A model generated the notes under the pieces. The model did not search any database. It worked only from the letters and a program-made list of their open reading frames with translations, and was not told the origin of the DNA. From assembly GCA_001661515.1 (NCBI GenBank), contig LUVW01000044.1:62001-126000 (forward strand): a DNA stretch of 64,000 bases, in the 5' to 3' direction. Source of the stretch: Capniomyces stellatus (Eukaryota; Kickxellomycota; Harpellomycetes; Harpellales; Legeriomycetaceae). A program made the position numbers and the translations under genes. This document shows, piece by piece, positions 1 through 13,264 of this stretch. Each line of letters opens with the position of its first letter. The stretch's first letter is position 1.

Positions 1-3000
1 TTGACCCAGTCCCATCATTTTCGCCGTTGTCTAGTCCAAACGCAGAGCTATCCAGGCCAGAAAACAGATTGGCCAAGTTTGGAATGCGAATGACATGGAC
101 CAACTTTCCGCTGTTGACATTTCTTACTTCAGAGATTCTGTGGCCAAATGCGATGACAAACGGGTAGGAGTAAATAAACTTGGTTGGTTTACACATCCAT
201 TCAATCAAGCTGTTACTGGTTATGTAGCCCATTCTGTCGATATAAACAGCGTAGTTTTCAAAACATAGCAAGAAGAGCTTCTTCACCTTGTACAGCGAAA
301 GCGGCTTGCCAAACTCGGTTTTCAGCTGCGGTTTGATGTTGTTTTTGTCCAGCAAGTTTGGCAGCGACATTGTTATCACTCTGTTGGTTAAATCAACAAC
401 ATCAAACGACTTTTCCGACGCTATACACAGCTTGCGGTTGAAAAAGAACACCGAGGTTGACTCACCTGGGATGCAAAAGTCATACAGAACGTTTAAAGCA
501 AACGGGTAGTTTTGGTAGACTATCAGCTGGTTTTTGCTCTTGCTGATCTTGCTTTTGCTTTTGTTGCTATTTAGCTTCTCATAGTCAGACTTTGACTTGT
601 TTATGTTTATATTCTTTGACTCTGGTAAGCCCAAACTGTTGCCTGGCCCAAATCCATTTACGTGGTCGCCATTCTCGTACCCGATATTCAGACTCAGATT
701 CAGGTTGCTGCTGCTGTTGCTGTTGGCTGATATCATTGATATTGGCTGCAGGCATTTGTAGTAGCTGTGCTGGCTCTTGAACTTTACCAACACAAGCAAT
801 GGACTTCCCATGTACAAGCCCGCATTGAAGTACAAAACCGAGCTAGCTAGCTTGGTTCCTCTCATCAAGTTTCCTTTTTTTTCGTAATTCAAGTAGTAGT
901 TATCCATTTCGTTTAATGGACAAACCACCACGTTGCTATCAAACAGCACTATCACCATATTATACTCTACAAATACCACTATATTCGTTACGTTCACAAA
1001 GCTGTACACTTTCTTCAGGGTTTCGGGCCTTGAGTACACACCCATGTACACGCCGTCATTGGTGCCTATCAATATCATTTTCTTCTTAATCATGCTGCTG
1101 GCAAACGTATACGAACACAGTGGCTTGCTTTTCACCTCCATTGATTCGCCTTTACCCGCTGTTGTGTTTGAGCCTGCGCCTGTTGTTGACACTGTTGGTC
1201 TATGTACACTCAGCAACTTGTACATTAGCGGCACGTTGCTTGATATTTGCTCAATCTGGTTGTTGATCCTTTCCACCCACAAATCCCTCGCCCTTACGCT
1301 CCCGCTGATCCACAGAGTCAGCGACCAGCCATTGTGAGCAATATTGGTAAATGTTATTGGATGGCACTTTGGCACTATACTCTCCTTGTCGCAGTCCTTG
1401 CCATTGGCTCCATTGCCATTGATGCTGCCGTTGGTGTTGATGGCAGCCCCGCTGTTCGACCCGTTGCTTGAGCTCTTGCCAAGCGCAATCATGTCATTGA
1501 TGCTGTTGCTGTTACTGTTGCTATCAAACGACATTTTGCTGCCAATGTTACCTGTCATGTTTCCGGTGTTTGCCAAGGGACTGGTGGGATTTGTGTTTTT
1601 CAGTTTGACTCTGGCCCCAGGCATTTTTCTGAAGCTGGTCGACTTTTTAGGCGACATTGGATGCTCCATGTTGTTTGACGGAACAGTTGCCATAACAAGC
1701 AGCAAGTTTAAGGGGCCCTTTTGCACAATATACTCGTGTATCCCTTTTACGTGCGGTACGCGTTTCTTGCTTGTAAAAATCAAACAATTGTCAAACAAAA
1801 ACAGCTGCAGGTTGGACCCGTCGTACCGGTAAAAAGTGTCTTCAAGAAGCAACCTTCGCTTTGGGTTCATTATGTCCAGCAGTATGCCCTCCTCGGCCGT
1901 TGTCCGTATCTGAGACTTCAGCCTCAACAACCGAAGCTTTTCAGTCTGCTCGCCATCCAAATAGTTGATCCTCTCCAGAGCGTCTTTGACCTTTGTGTTC
2001 ACTGCCTTCAAGTTCTCAATCTCCTCGCTTATTGCCTTGGTGTTTGCCATGCTGCTTGGAATGTGCTTTAGAATCGCCCCTATAATCAGTGGGTATCTGG
2101 CAAACCGCGCAGTCACTCGTCCTAAAAACGACTGAACCGGTAGCTTTCTAGACTTTGGCTCTTTCTCCACCCTCTTGATAAACTCGGCAAACTCCTCGTT
2201 TGTCTGCAGCTCCGACTCCAGCACCACCTGGGCCTTTTGTACATTCACAGAGTACTCTATAAACGGTCCCAGGCTCTTGCTCCACTCCATAAACAAATCA
2301 CCAACCTTTTCGACCAAAGGAAACTTTACGCCTTCGCCATATACATTGTCCCCACTGCCCTCATACGCCGCCGCCTGTCTCGCTAATAGCCCGTCACTCA
2401 GCCATTTTCCTATCTTGATCAAATCCTGGTAGTTATAGAACAAATCGTTAACAAACGAATCCAGCCTATCCTTTGAAATTATCTCTTGTGTATTGATGAC
2501 GTTGTTAACATCCAGATTTCTGTACAGCGGTTCTATAAACAGCTCCTCAATAAGCTCCAAATCCTTTATATAATCCAGCTCTGTGTTAATGGCCTCATAA
2601 ATAGACTCCTGCCACCCAATAAACTCCTTTGGCACCGATTTTGACTGCTCCTCCGTCAGCGTATGTGTCCACAATCTTGGCCTATTGGCACTGTTCATAC
2701 AGTGTATCTTGCTCAGGCTTGTGAAACTGCCCTTCATTTCGTTGCTCCTTGTGTTTTTATCCGTCTTGGTCTCCACTGAAGGTACCCTGTTTCCTTTAAC
2801 CCCGTAGCTAGCAATGCTAAAGTTGTTGCTGTTAAAGCTGCTATAGCTATTTCTGTTCGTCCTATCTATCGCCAATCTGTTGAGCCCGTTGCTATTGGCT
2901 GCTTGACCATTGCTCAGCTTATTTGTCATTTTAAACCTTCCATCTACCGATTTTTTACTATTTTGGCTGGCTTCCTCGCCTAGATTAGTGTTTGGATCGG

Positions 3001-5063
3001 CGAGCTTCAGTGAAATTGAACCCGACGACCTATTCTTTTCGCTATACCTCGTGTTTTCTTTTATGTTCCCCAGCGATTTAAACTGGAAATTCGACATCTG
3101 CTTGAACCCTTCAATTGAAAACATCGAAACATGGGACTCCCTGTTGCTCTCTTCAACCGATTTAGCCTCCCTATTTGTGTTACTTTGCAGGAACCTTTCA
3201 AACTCTTTGTTGTCCTCTGTAATCGTGATGTCTGATATCCTTGTGTTTTTTTCGCCATTCACAAAACTACTCTTGCTTGCTCCCGAGCTCGAATTCTTCC
3301 CTCCGCTCCTACCCCCTATTATTCCAAATGTTGCCAGGTTACTAGCTTGATTCAGGCTTTTGGGTTTCAGAATATCCTTCAGGCTGCGGCTCCTATCTTT
3401 TCTTTTAGCCTGCTCTTTAATCTTCCCATTATTTCCATACTCACTGTCATTGCGACTCTTACTTCTGCCCCTACTCTCAATCTTGCCCCCTTCATCGTTC
3501 ACCATAATGGACTTCCCAAACTCATAATTATCCAACTCCATACCCAATACGCTATACCCTCTTTCGCTGCCACCTGGTCTATACTCATCGCTTTCTTTTC
3601 CTTTGCTACCCCCATTCTCATTCCCATTTCCATCATCAATTCCAATACCCAGCCCCAATCCCAGACCTAACCCCATTTCCATTTCCATCACATACCGGTT
3701 ATTTTTTTCTTTATTGGCACCTACGTCCCCACTTCCGCCGTTATCTCCATATGGCTCGCCATTGGTCACCAAGTTACCATTGGTTTTTACATTGCTGATT
3801 TTTGAACCCTTACTGTTATAACTATACAGACTACTATTCAACTTTGATGTTAATCTATCGCCAATTATCGGTGTTGAGTGGACAGCATTTGCTTTACTTC
3901 CAATCGAGCTGTTTTTATCAATCCATTTACCAAAGTCACTTGTTAAAGCCGATTTTGCTGATAATATCGACTTTGCCGATTTGGAATCTTCGCTTTTTCT
4001 ACTTGCTGTTCCTACAGTTGCACCACTCCCTATACTCTTGGTAAAGTTACTATTACTTATTCCCACAGGATTCAAATACACTTTTTCTCTATCTGCTATC
4101 GTGGACGTCTCCTCGCTTTTACTCACAAATTTTGTTGTTGGTAACATACTTAAAAACGCCTTATGTGTCAGCAAGTATATCTCTGCTGAACTATCCACCA
4201 GGCCTTTGTTATCATTCCCCATTGACTTTTCTACATGCTCGTATATTCCTGAACTATCTAGCTTCTTTGCCACCTGCAAACCTACCCTTCTGTCCGGCAG
4301 TTTGAAGTATTCGATTATAACATCCTATTTTTTTTTCAAAAAAAAAAAAGACAAACTATTATTACCAGCCAATATTATCATTGCCGCCATTGTAGATAAT
4401 CCTACTGAGATTCTTGCTAGTCATTATTGGGTCGTTTTATTGTCACTATCGACACTATTATCACTATGTAGCTTCAATATTGCTATTATTTGTTGCTTTT
4501 ATCAACGAAACCTGGTAACATGACTATAAAATGATCAATATCCTCTTTGTTGTTGGCTCACTTACCACCGCGTGTTTTCCACTAAAAGCAGAACTGTATT
4601 TCATCCCATTATACTCGCAATTTCCTACCACCAACTTTCTTAAAAAAGTATGTTTAAGCTCCTCGCCCGGTGAATCCAGCTTACTCTTTTCATTTTTTAT
4701 AAACAACCCAGTTTTACTTGTGTTTTTTCTGCTCATCCCCAGGTTATCTTTGCTAACTCTTTCCTCTGCACCCGCCTTGCTAGATTTTCTTCCCCCTAAC
4801 CCCAACCCCAGTCCCTTTGTTAATCCGAACCCTATCCCATGTCCGCTATTCTGCTTCTTGTTTATTGACAAATTACTTGTGTTTAATGTTATTTCTACCG
4901 AGTCTCTCATTCCACTACTATGTCCAGACTTCTTTCGTCGTGGCATAAACTTCATTAGCCCGCTTGTTGATACGCTAGTGTTTGATGTGCCAATATTTTG
5001 TGTCAGTGAACCTGGACCCCCTGCATTGTCTCGTGAACTGGATGGCCTGTTATCGCTCCCCAT
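1..5063 (-). CDS. Rho guanine nucleotide exchange factor, Rom2/Rgf type (DEP-DH-PH-CNH), C-terminus beyond window
   Basis: Fungal Rom1/2-type exchange factors activate Rho1 at the plasma membrane and drive cell-wall integrity signalling. Two exons: 5063-4566 (166 codons) and 4324-1, joined by a 241-nt intron with a GTAAGT donor and a T-rich tract before TAG; the phase is 0 on both sides. At least 1607 residues are visible. Domains seen in order: a low-complexity basic N-terminus, a DEP domain split by the intron (about 134-225), a long Ser/Asn/Lys-rich linker, a DH domain (about 733-915, beginning with a GWQESIYEAI-like helix and ending in RVTRFARYPLIIGAI), a split PH domain (about 975-1190, with a Ser/Asn/Gly-rich insert), then a CNH (citron homology) domain from about 1240 to the window edge. 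A Gly-Leu repeat (GLGLGLGIGI) lies in the linker. Tus1 and Rgf3 are related alternatives, but the DEP domain favours Rom2/Rgf1. The stop codon is outside the window. Confidence 0.93.
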
Positions 5064-5820
5064 TGTTGGACTCTTACTTTATTTTATTTTACAACTATAT
5101 CTTGCTATCGCTTCCCTAGTTTACTGCACAGTTTTACATGCATACACAAAATCCTCGTACTTTCAAAACTTGATAAAGTCACTTTTCTTCAAACCGACTC
5201 GCACACATACACACCTACACCACACTGTTGTTTGTTTGTTTATTCTTTTCTTTTCTTTACGCCTTATATACTTGTATCTGGTTTGGTTCTGATTTTGTGT
5301 TATATTTACTTTTTTTTTTGCCTCAGTCTGGTGTTTTGAGTTTATATTACCATTCCTACACCGCTTACTTTATAATTCTTATTACCTCTTTAATCCAAGG
5401 CTACGCCGTTATCACGCTTTATCTAGTACTCCTTTCAGTTTACGTTTAACTGTGATTTCGTCTACTGGCAATAATTTTCTTGTGCTTTATGTATCTTTTG
5501 TTATTCCGCCTTCTAATGACATTACTACGCTTTATTTATTCCCCCACAGTCAGTACTTTTGCGCCTTGTTTACTGTGTTCTATTTGGCGGTACTCTTCCT
5601 CCTGTTTTCCTCTATTCCAGTTTCCTGTATTTCCTTAAGAGCTGTTTTTCTTTCCAAGTATCTTGGTGTGGTACCCTTGCTAGTATTTGTGTAAATGAAG
5701 TGCGTAATATATTCTTGATATAATTTATAAAGCACACTTTTTCGCTCTATTTGTTTTCAAGAAAATCAAGTATACTTGTTTACTCTTGTATTATCTTTAA
5801 TTTGATGTGTGAAATAAAGG

Positions 5821-5866
5821 AAACTGATACTGAACTGATACTGATACTGAACTGATATTGATATTG
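5821..5866. repeat. Short tandem repeat, CTGATA-like units
   Basis: Repeated units of ACTGATACTGA and CTGATATTGAT in a 46-bp stretch between the RhoGEF promoter side and the next gene. Imperfect, period mostly 6. Confidence 0.75.
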
Positions 5867-7467
5867 GCCTAGTTATTATTATATACGCGGATTATAAATA
5901 AACTTTAAATGTAAAGTAAATAAATAAATGGCTGCATATTATATAAACATGGCAAAGGTATACAAAGGCAAAAACTGATTCGTTTTGCATCATTACTCTC
6001 GTAACATTAACCAGTTAACATTGGTTTTTGCTTTTTATCAAGCAAGAATCTCAAGTCGAACAATTTATTTGCATACCTTTTATTCTATTTGTAATCAGTA
6101 TAATTCAATTTATAATTATTTTTTATTGATATCCAATTTATAATTTTGCAATCAATAAATATCCAACATTTTTTCCAAGTTTAATCAGTACTGATTTTGT
6201 TTTCCAACTAAAAATCTGAAAAACGATTTCGATAAAAAAAACAGTGTAAAACAACAAATAAGTAAACAAATAAGCGGTTATTTGCTGATCTCGAAATGGT
6301 TGTAAATCAAAAAAAGAAAAACTAACCAAACTAAAAAAAAGACTGATATGATAGTTCTAAACTATTTTACAATCAATCATTAGTCTAGTTTTTTATACTG
6401 CCTGTTTGTTTGTGCTGGGTTAATAAACTTGTTTTTTTATTTCCCCTCTTGTCAGGAATATAGCCCAATTCCAACATGAATTAAACCCATTGGACCCCGA
6501 CAACCAAACCTCAAGCACATTAGCCCAACAATAGCCATTAATTGTTCCAATTATGAGTTTTGTGATAATAGTGGTGACTTTATAATGTTTGCTTTCTTCC
6601 CACTTGAAGTGCATACATGAATTTTGTTAAGCACATGATTACCCATACCCACATATGAAGCCTTGTGGACGGCATTTATATCAGCAACCAGACGAGTGTT
6701 TACAATACTTATGATCCAATTTTGTAGTCACCCTATTTATTGCGCGTTATGTGCTTGCTAATTACACCAACACAGTCTACCACTCCACCTTTTTGGTTTT
6801 ATTTTCAAAGTGCTCTTGACGCTACTTTAAATAAATAAACAAACAAAAAAGAAAGGGAAAAAAAATACCCAAAACTGCCTAACTCCTAATCACTGCCAAC
6901 AAACTAACCCTTAAACGCCTAGTATGCTTTTTTTTGTCTTGAACTGACCTTTGCTTCTATTCGCTGCATTATTATGTGTCCAACCAAGTCTTGGTGTTAT
7001 CCAAATGAAAATTTTGCAATGTTATAATTTCTAAACTTAACACTCTGTAATAGGATATTCACACCTTCTACTTGAGTTGGTAATGTAGATTTTTAAATTT
7101 CCAAAGAAAAAACCAATCGATTTAATTCCTTCGAGTTCAATCAACATGTTTTGATGTGTTGATTCTGTTGCCAATAAATCACATGAATCAAAAATCAGTC
7201 AACATTCAGAACAAATCGTTTTTTTTTTGAAAACCTAAATCGTTTTAATTTAAATAAATTAAAGTAAAAATTTCTACGACCAATAATATACGCGCATATC
7301 TTATTTCCTGTCATTTCATTTATTACACAATTCCCAACATTAACTCTTTAGCAATTTAAATATTAAATAATTGAACCTATTCCATCGCTCTACTTTAAAC
7401 TATTTAAAACCAACTCGTTAACAATTAAGCCTTTTTAGTTCTGATATGGCTTACGATTAAACCACTA

Positions 7468-7531
7468 GCTTGTCCTTGCTCTTGTCCTTGCTCTTGTACT
7501 TGTTCTTGTACTTGCTCTTGTACTTGCTCTT
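7468..7531. repeat. Tandem repeat of CTTGTCCTTG/CTTGTACTTG
   Basis: About ten 6-bp units of the form CTTGYM, with M being C or A, grouped in 12-bp super-units. Not inside a supported gene. Confidence 0.8.
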
Positions 7532-8240
7532 ATTCTACAGCTTTAGTTAATTGAGCTCTTACAAGGCGTATTAGAAAGTGTGTCTTTAAAAGATGATAGT
7601 TTTTTTTTTTACAAGAACATTTAATTTACCAGTGTAATTAATTTAATCTAAAACCATTGAGAGTTCAAGCAGACTTGAATTCGAATTTCTTATATAATCT
7701 TCGAGTATAACCCACCTAGGTTTGTAAGTCAAAAAGTCCATTGGGGAGAGAGGGAAGGAGCTAGGTTTTGTTCTGTAAGAAAGTAGATACAGCTTTTCTT
7801 TTGACTTTGGAATTTTTTGTAAACAGCTATTGGCCAACCACCTGGGCGCTCCTACTTGTAACATATAGATGGGACAAACTAGTCAAGCTATTATTAGGAT
7901 CGTTCTAATGATATTTCAAAATGGTGTTCAAACCCATTAGATATAGCAGTAACGCGCAAATTTACAGATGTTGGCCCGCTGAATCTCCACATAAAAAGCA
8001 TGGTGTAAAAACATGGGCGTGAGAACACAAGTTTACGAAACCGAGTCATGTTGAGCTTTGTCGCTCCATCTCAATACAATGATGTACGCTGATAGTATAT
8101 AGCCTATAGTAGTATGCACTGAATTCAATTTTGGGGATGTTTCACATTGGAAAATATATATTGATCGAAACAGAAAATAGCTTTACATTAAAGTAATTTT
8201 GCTTAAGGCCCAAATAGCCCAAAACACGATTTATTAAACG

Positions 8241-8257
8241 TATATATATATATATAT
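8241..8257. repeat. (TA)n microsatellite
   Basis: Seventeen bases of uninterrupted TA alternation in intergenic DNA. Confidence 0.9.
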
Positions 8258-8934
8258 GGTGCATTGGGTATGTTAGTTAAACAAAAGCACAAACGTTCTT
8301 GGATCCGTATAAAATACAAATCAAATTGATTCAGTGTTTAAAAGGTTAATAATAAAAATAAAAATAACAATTTACAGTTCAATAATAAAACAACAAACTC
8401 GAGTCACTCAAAAATGTTCATTGTGTAAATACAATGAGACTTGGAGTTGGAATTTGGAAATTTGATATAATGTAAATATAACCATTCATCATTTCCTACT
8501 ATATTCTATTTTTAAACAAAATGCGTAGTGGGAATTAGAGCTTAATGTTTAACGCGACAAAATACGCCATTAGCATCACATTTCTCTTACAACAAACCAA
8601 GCAACATTGTTTCTGTGAACAAGAAACAGTAGCTCAATAACATTGATTCATTTTACAACCGAGTCCGTGAATGTATTGTCCAGCATTTAATCACTTTATC
8701 AGAATCCAAATATATTGGTTTTTTGATGGTGTGTATTGTAGCTGCAACATCGGTGTTTCCACAAATTTAGTTTTGAGTTACAAGACATGTATCAGTTATA
8801 AGGCAACCTCTGCGGCCAGTGTATATATTTGTAATAAATCGTTTTCTTGTACTAGTATTTTAAGAGTTTAAAGCATTTAAAAAATCAAATAAAATAGTCA
8901 AAGCCACAATAATATAGATAAAAACCAGCCAAAG

Positions 8935-11291
8935 ATGATATGCGAATCTAGCATGGTGCCAAACGCAAGCAAGTGTAATGAAAACCTGACGAGCGAGCTA
9001 AGCGCCACAAGGAAGCGGTCAAATAACAAGACTCTTCGAACTCTCAAATCTATAGGTAGTGGTATGTGCATGGCTAAAAGAGCATACGTCCTGGCAAGAA
9101 AAAAGAACCAGTCATTTTCAGACACCTCGAGCGAGTATTTCAGCGACTCTACTTGTAATAGCATACGCTATGAACTGAAGCCCAACGAGCCTAACGAGCC
9201 AAACGAGCTCAACAAGGTCCAGTCGTATAATACAAATCAAAACTATGATCACGTAAAGACGTGTATATACCCAGTATGTCAATCACAAGTCTATGTATCT
9301 AGTCATAAAACGGTGTATTTGGTTGTCGAGTTTTAGATATGTATATCACGACAAATAGCCAAGCTTAATAATCACATCTACACGATTAAATAAATAGAAT
9401 GTCGAGAGTTTAACCTTTGAGCAGGAGGACGGATATTTGGTTTATTGTGAACAAGTACAATGTCAAGATATGGCTACAGACAAAAAAATAAAAATCACCA
9501 AGAGTCTGCCTGCCCTGGTGAGCTCCAGTTTTAATACTTTTACAAATAAAAACTCTGAATATTTGCCTGACTTTAACTTTGACTTTGCTGCCTATTGCAA
9601 ATAGTATAGCATCAACGAATCAATGGATAGTCTGGCAGACAGTTTCTTAAACGGGGTTGAAAACTTTAACGTAGCAGTTGACAAAAAATGCAGTTTTAAA
9701 AATGATGCCATGGTACTGACTCTATTAGACGAAAGGGAGTCGCTGAAAATTGAGGTTAACAATATGAAAAAGCAAATACTCAGAACCAAAAGTGAGTATG
9801 AAAGCGACAACAAGCTTAATTACGAAAGCCAAATGATGTTGACAGAAATCACTGAAAGAGATAAAAAGCAGCTTAACCTGTTAATCCAAAGGCTGAAAAA
9901 GCTGGGAGAAATGAAAACAAAGATCCAAGAAGTCGAGCAGGTAATTTAACTTAATTAGGATCATTGCCATTTATATATGTTTATGTATATATATGTGTGT
10001 GTATAAAGCCATTAATTAGAAATAAAGGGTATCCTACCTCTGAAGCTCGAGCTTATCGATATAATGTAAATTTACACTATAGATGGGCGAGGAAATAAAA
10101 TTGGTAGAAAGGAAGTTGGCAAATAGTACTTTCCAACAAAGAAAACTCAAGCTGTTGATAAAGAAGCAGTCAGACGAGATCAAGAGTCTATACAACGAAA
10201 AGGAGTCGCAACTAGAAGAAAATATAATGCTTCATCTAAAGCTGGAGGAAAGTTTGCAAAAACAAAAAAAAGCCGAGAATGCAGCGTTGATAGCAACCAG
10301 AAAAATGGCTGCAACAGAGAAGGCTATAAGCGAAGGGAATGCAATGAAGGAACAGTTTTCAGAGCTATTGAAGGTATCTAGTGAGTACAAGAACCAAATA
10401 AGCGAACTTACGGGGCAACTGAAACAATTACACGAATCTGGCGAACTTTGCGCAAATATGGATAACACCTCCAGATTAATTAAACTAGATCTCAATAACA
10501 GAAACCGATGTAGCTCAATGTCGTTAGAACATGAAATTAGCAAGATCAGGGCGAGCAGGTTGATACCCAACTTGTTAACACCACGCCTTGGCACAGTGAC
10601 AAATTGTAGCAATGAAAATCCGGTCAAAACTAAAAAGCATGGAATCAGCTCTAATAAAAGCCTAAATTGGACTCGTCCAGCTGTAAATAGCAGTTTGGCC
10701 AAGATGCAAATGGCTGGTGAGAAATTAAACGTTAATGATGGCGTGGAAAGGTATAAAATAAAGGAGCGCCTAAAAAGCGTGGTGCCTAGTATATTTAGCC
10801 AAACCTACAATCCATTAGCTAGCTTTAACCATACTCTGGTTTGTGACTATGAAAATGTCAGCAATACCATGATAGAAGAAAGGTTAACTAATTCATGCAG
10901 TAAGACCATGACATCTAAAGGCGCTTCTGGTGCGGAACATTGTGGAACAAGGGTGAATGGCGTGAGGGATGTCACAGAAATACACTATAGATACAAAAAT
11001 ACTTTCAAAAAAGAAAAAGCACCACATTCCTTGTTTTCAAAAAGCCAAAATACCGATCTCAAACAGGATGTTCACGAAACTATGAATCAGGAGGACTGGC
11101 TAAATATCAAGTTTATGACTTTCATATTGTATCCATTGGTGGCGTTTATTGTAGGGCTAACAACCTTAAGCTACATGGACATAGATCGGGCAAAGGGGTT
11201 GCAAAGCAACGATGATGCCTTGGAGTTCCCATTTAAGGGATTGTGTGTCGATGTAGATACTGAGAAGGGAAGGGAGGCACCCGTTAAATGA
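8935..11291 (+). CDS. Coiled-coil protein with a C-terminal transmembrane segment, function unknown
   Basis: Not recognised as a known family. Four exons give 667 residues: 8935-9273, 9398-9517, 9605-9940, 10083-11291. All three introns are phase 0 (donors GTATGT, GTGAGC, GTAATT; acceptors ending TAG), and the frame stays open only when they are removed, which strongly supports one gene. The N-terminal 150 residues are Ser/Asn-rich, with a PNEPNEPNELN tract. Long heptad-rich helices with many E, K, Q and L follow from about 170 to 400, then a Ser/Asn-rich linker. One hydrophobic segment (about 609-630) is followed by a 37-residue acidic tail, so the protein is probably tail-anchored with most of its mass in the cytosol or nucleoplasm. 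A tether, spindle-pole or nuclear-envelope role is possible but is inference. An in-frame stop lies just upstream of the chosen ATG. Confidence 0.8.
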
Positions 11292-12020
11292 TTGGCTTAA
11301 TTAGAAAAATATTTCATGTTAGCTGGTTCTTTTTTTATTTTTATAGCAATATTGGTTGTTTTTGGTGTAAATAGCATCAATAATACACATAAACAAGGAA
11401 TAAAACAGTACTAATATCGCTATGTTTGTCTGGTATACTGGACTAACTTTTGAACAAGGTCATGTTTCGATTTTGCGATTTATTAACCAAGATTTTTTTT
11501 TGAGTCGAATTGAACTTTTTGATTAAATGGATAATTGACTTTTGAAAGCTTATAACTTGATTGTAGAGCCGTGATCTATTGGCTGCAACGATTTATAGCC
11601 AATTTAATTTACTTTCTAGTGGTAATTTATTTTCCCTTTGATGGAAGAACGTTGGATAACCAAACAGAATAAAATGATATCAGGCTAATTCGATAAATCA
11701 AAAGGCGGAATTTAATCTTGCAAGTGGGACTACTGCTAATTGTAAAAAAAAATCAAAAAAAATAGCAAACGTAAAAAAAATCGAACAAAAAAAAAAGTAT
11801 GTTTGATATCGATAACACAATTATGCGAAGGATATTTGGTTCGACTTAAAAACATAAAGCCCAAAAGGAAACAAAACAACTTTAAATTATAATCTAACAA
11901 ACATAAAGGCATATTACTTGTTTTTTAAGCCATTCACCTAATTGATCAGACAAAATAAAGTAGAGAAGAGCTAACAATAAGAAGCAAGAGGTACTTGCAA
12001 AATCAGCAAAGAAATAGAAA
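11292..12020. other. Intergenic region with a dispersed-repeat copy
   Basis: About 730 bp between the coiled-coil gene and mS45, both on the plus strand. AT-rich, with AATAAA-like signals near 11395 that could serve the upstream gene. It carries one copy of the 40-bp repeat listed separately. Confidence 0.6.
11444..11483. repeat. 40-bp dispersed repeat, copy 1
   Basis: Matches 61038-61077 in the same orientation at 37 of 40 positions. All three differences are C/T transitions, with T, T, C here and C, C, T in the other copy. Similarity outside the 40 bp is weak. Confidence 0.85.
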
Positions 12021-13127
12021 ATGAATTCGGCCTTATTTATGAGAAGAGTGTTAATTAATCGATCGGCAGTACAGAATTCAAGCACCAAATTTTGTTCTAG
12101 AAGTTACTCAAAAGAAACAAAAGCCACAAAAGAGACGGAAGGGATTTCGAATTCTGAGAAAAGTGGTGAAGATTCCGTTGATCCAATTTTGGACGATCTA
12201 GATCCAGCTGCACTGGCATTGTTGCAGGCAAAAAGATGGCTGCAGGACGAAGGGGTTAACTACAGAGATGTAAAGCCAGGCCAAACGAATTATGTGGGTG
12301 GACAGAGGCCCTTTCCATTGAATCCAGCTTTTAGGCCAAGTGTGCCGATCTCGGATAAGACTAAGAATGAAATTTACAAGCAGTACTTGGATAATCCAGC
12401 TAGGTACACACCAAGAAGGTTGGGAGAGATTTACAAAATCTCGATTAAAAGGGTAGAGGGTATTCTGACACTGAAGGCGATAGAAAATCAAATGAAAGAA
12501 GATGGATTTACAATACAGACAAAGTTTACTAAAGGAATGGAAAGTATAATGGGAGTTTCGAAATCAAACGAGTCCAGAACAAGTTACGAGCCATTGAGTG
12601 TGCCATTAGTCAACGTTGGAGAGCCACGATTTAAATTGATAGACGAAAACGAAGAGTTTACAGAAATAGAGGCGGCAAAAGAACTGAACAGAGCACCCTT
12701 TGGCGAAATTATGGATGAGGTGACTAAAAGTGCGTTTTTTGAGATCAAATATCCAGGGCTAAGCGAAAAATACGCACCACGAATGAGCTCGGCTAACAAT
12801 AACAAACTGAGAAGCATGTCAAGACCACAAGGATCGGATAAATCACGAGAGAGGAGCTTTAGCGGTAAAGAGGCGGTAGAAGTGAACAATGCCAAGAATA
12901 TAAAGAGCGTACAGCCAAAAGCAAAGGAAGCTGTAGTTTTGTCAACCAACCCTCAGCTGTCCAACAAACGATGGGACTTTGTGTTTACAGACATCGGGAA
13001 GGGTTTGCATTCAACTGAGCGCGATGTTTACGTTAGGTCAAAAGATGGGACTCTATCTATTGCATCCCGCGAGGAACGCCAAAAGAGAATCAACCAAGTC
13101 TGGTCCAACATGAAATATGTTGCTTAA
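12021..13127 (+). CDS. Mitochondrial small-subunit ribosomal protein mS45 (Bot1/MRPS35 family)
   Basis: Intronless, 368 residues. The N-terminus is rich in Arg, Ser and Asn with few acidic residues, as expected for a mitochondrial presequence. The family core (the eukaryotic mitochondrial regulator, or Bot1, domain) lies at about 85-165: a TNYVGGQRPFPLNPAF segment, then an SDKTKNEIYKQYL helix and a PRRLGEIYKISIKRVEGIL segment typical of fission yeast Bot1 and budding yeast MRPS35. The C-terminal half is charged and contains a Ser-rich stretch. The product belongs to the mitoribosome small subunit in the matrix and supports respiratory-chain protein synthesis. The ATG at 12021 is the first in frame and gives the targeting sequence. 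Confidence 0.85.
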   Translation: MNSALFMRRVLINRSAVQNSSTKFCSRSYSKETKATKETEGISNSEKSGEDSVDPILDDLDPAALALLQAKRWLQDEGVNYRDVKPGQTNYVGGQRPFPLNPAFRPSVPISDKTKNEIYKQYLDNPARYTPRRLGEIYKISIKRVEGILTLKAIENQMKEDGFTIQTKFTKGMESIMGVSKSNESRTSYEPLSVPLVNVGEPRFKLIDENEEFTEIEAAKELNRAPFGEIMDEVTKSAFFEIKYPGLSEKYAPRMSSANNNKLRSMSRPQGSDKSRERSFSGKEAVEVNNAKNIKSVQPKAKEAVVLSTNPQLSNKRWDFVFTDIGKGLHSTERDVYVRSKDGTLSIASREERQKRINQVWSNMKYVA

Positions 13128-13264
13128 TACCTTTTACCAGCTACAGCTTTTTAGGTTTTTAGTTATATTTACTTTATACTTTTAAGAAAATCATATCACA
13201 CCCAACATTTAACCTATGCCATTATGACCGCTAACCTTGATAACATTCGGCTATATGGTAGGAG

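Larger units (their letters stand above)
5064..8934. other. Long AT-rich intergenic region
   Basis: About 3.9 kb without a supported gene. It contains the upstream region of the RhoGEF (pyrimidine-rich on the plus strand around 5.2-5.6 kb), several simple repeats, and only short open frames with no recognisable domain. The longest is 73 codons on the minus strand at 7643-7864. No tRNA-like cloverleaf was seen. Confidence 0.6.

Noticed and set aside
933..3350. Several long plus-strand open frames inside the RhoGEF region
   Set aside because: They are antisense shadows of the RhoGEF exon, low in conserved motifs and rich in Leu/Ser/Phe as expected from the reverse strand.
7643..7864. 73-codon minus-strand frame in intergenic DNA
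   Set aside because: No motif, no splice partners, and a length expected by chance in this much sequence.
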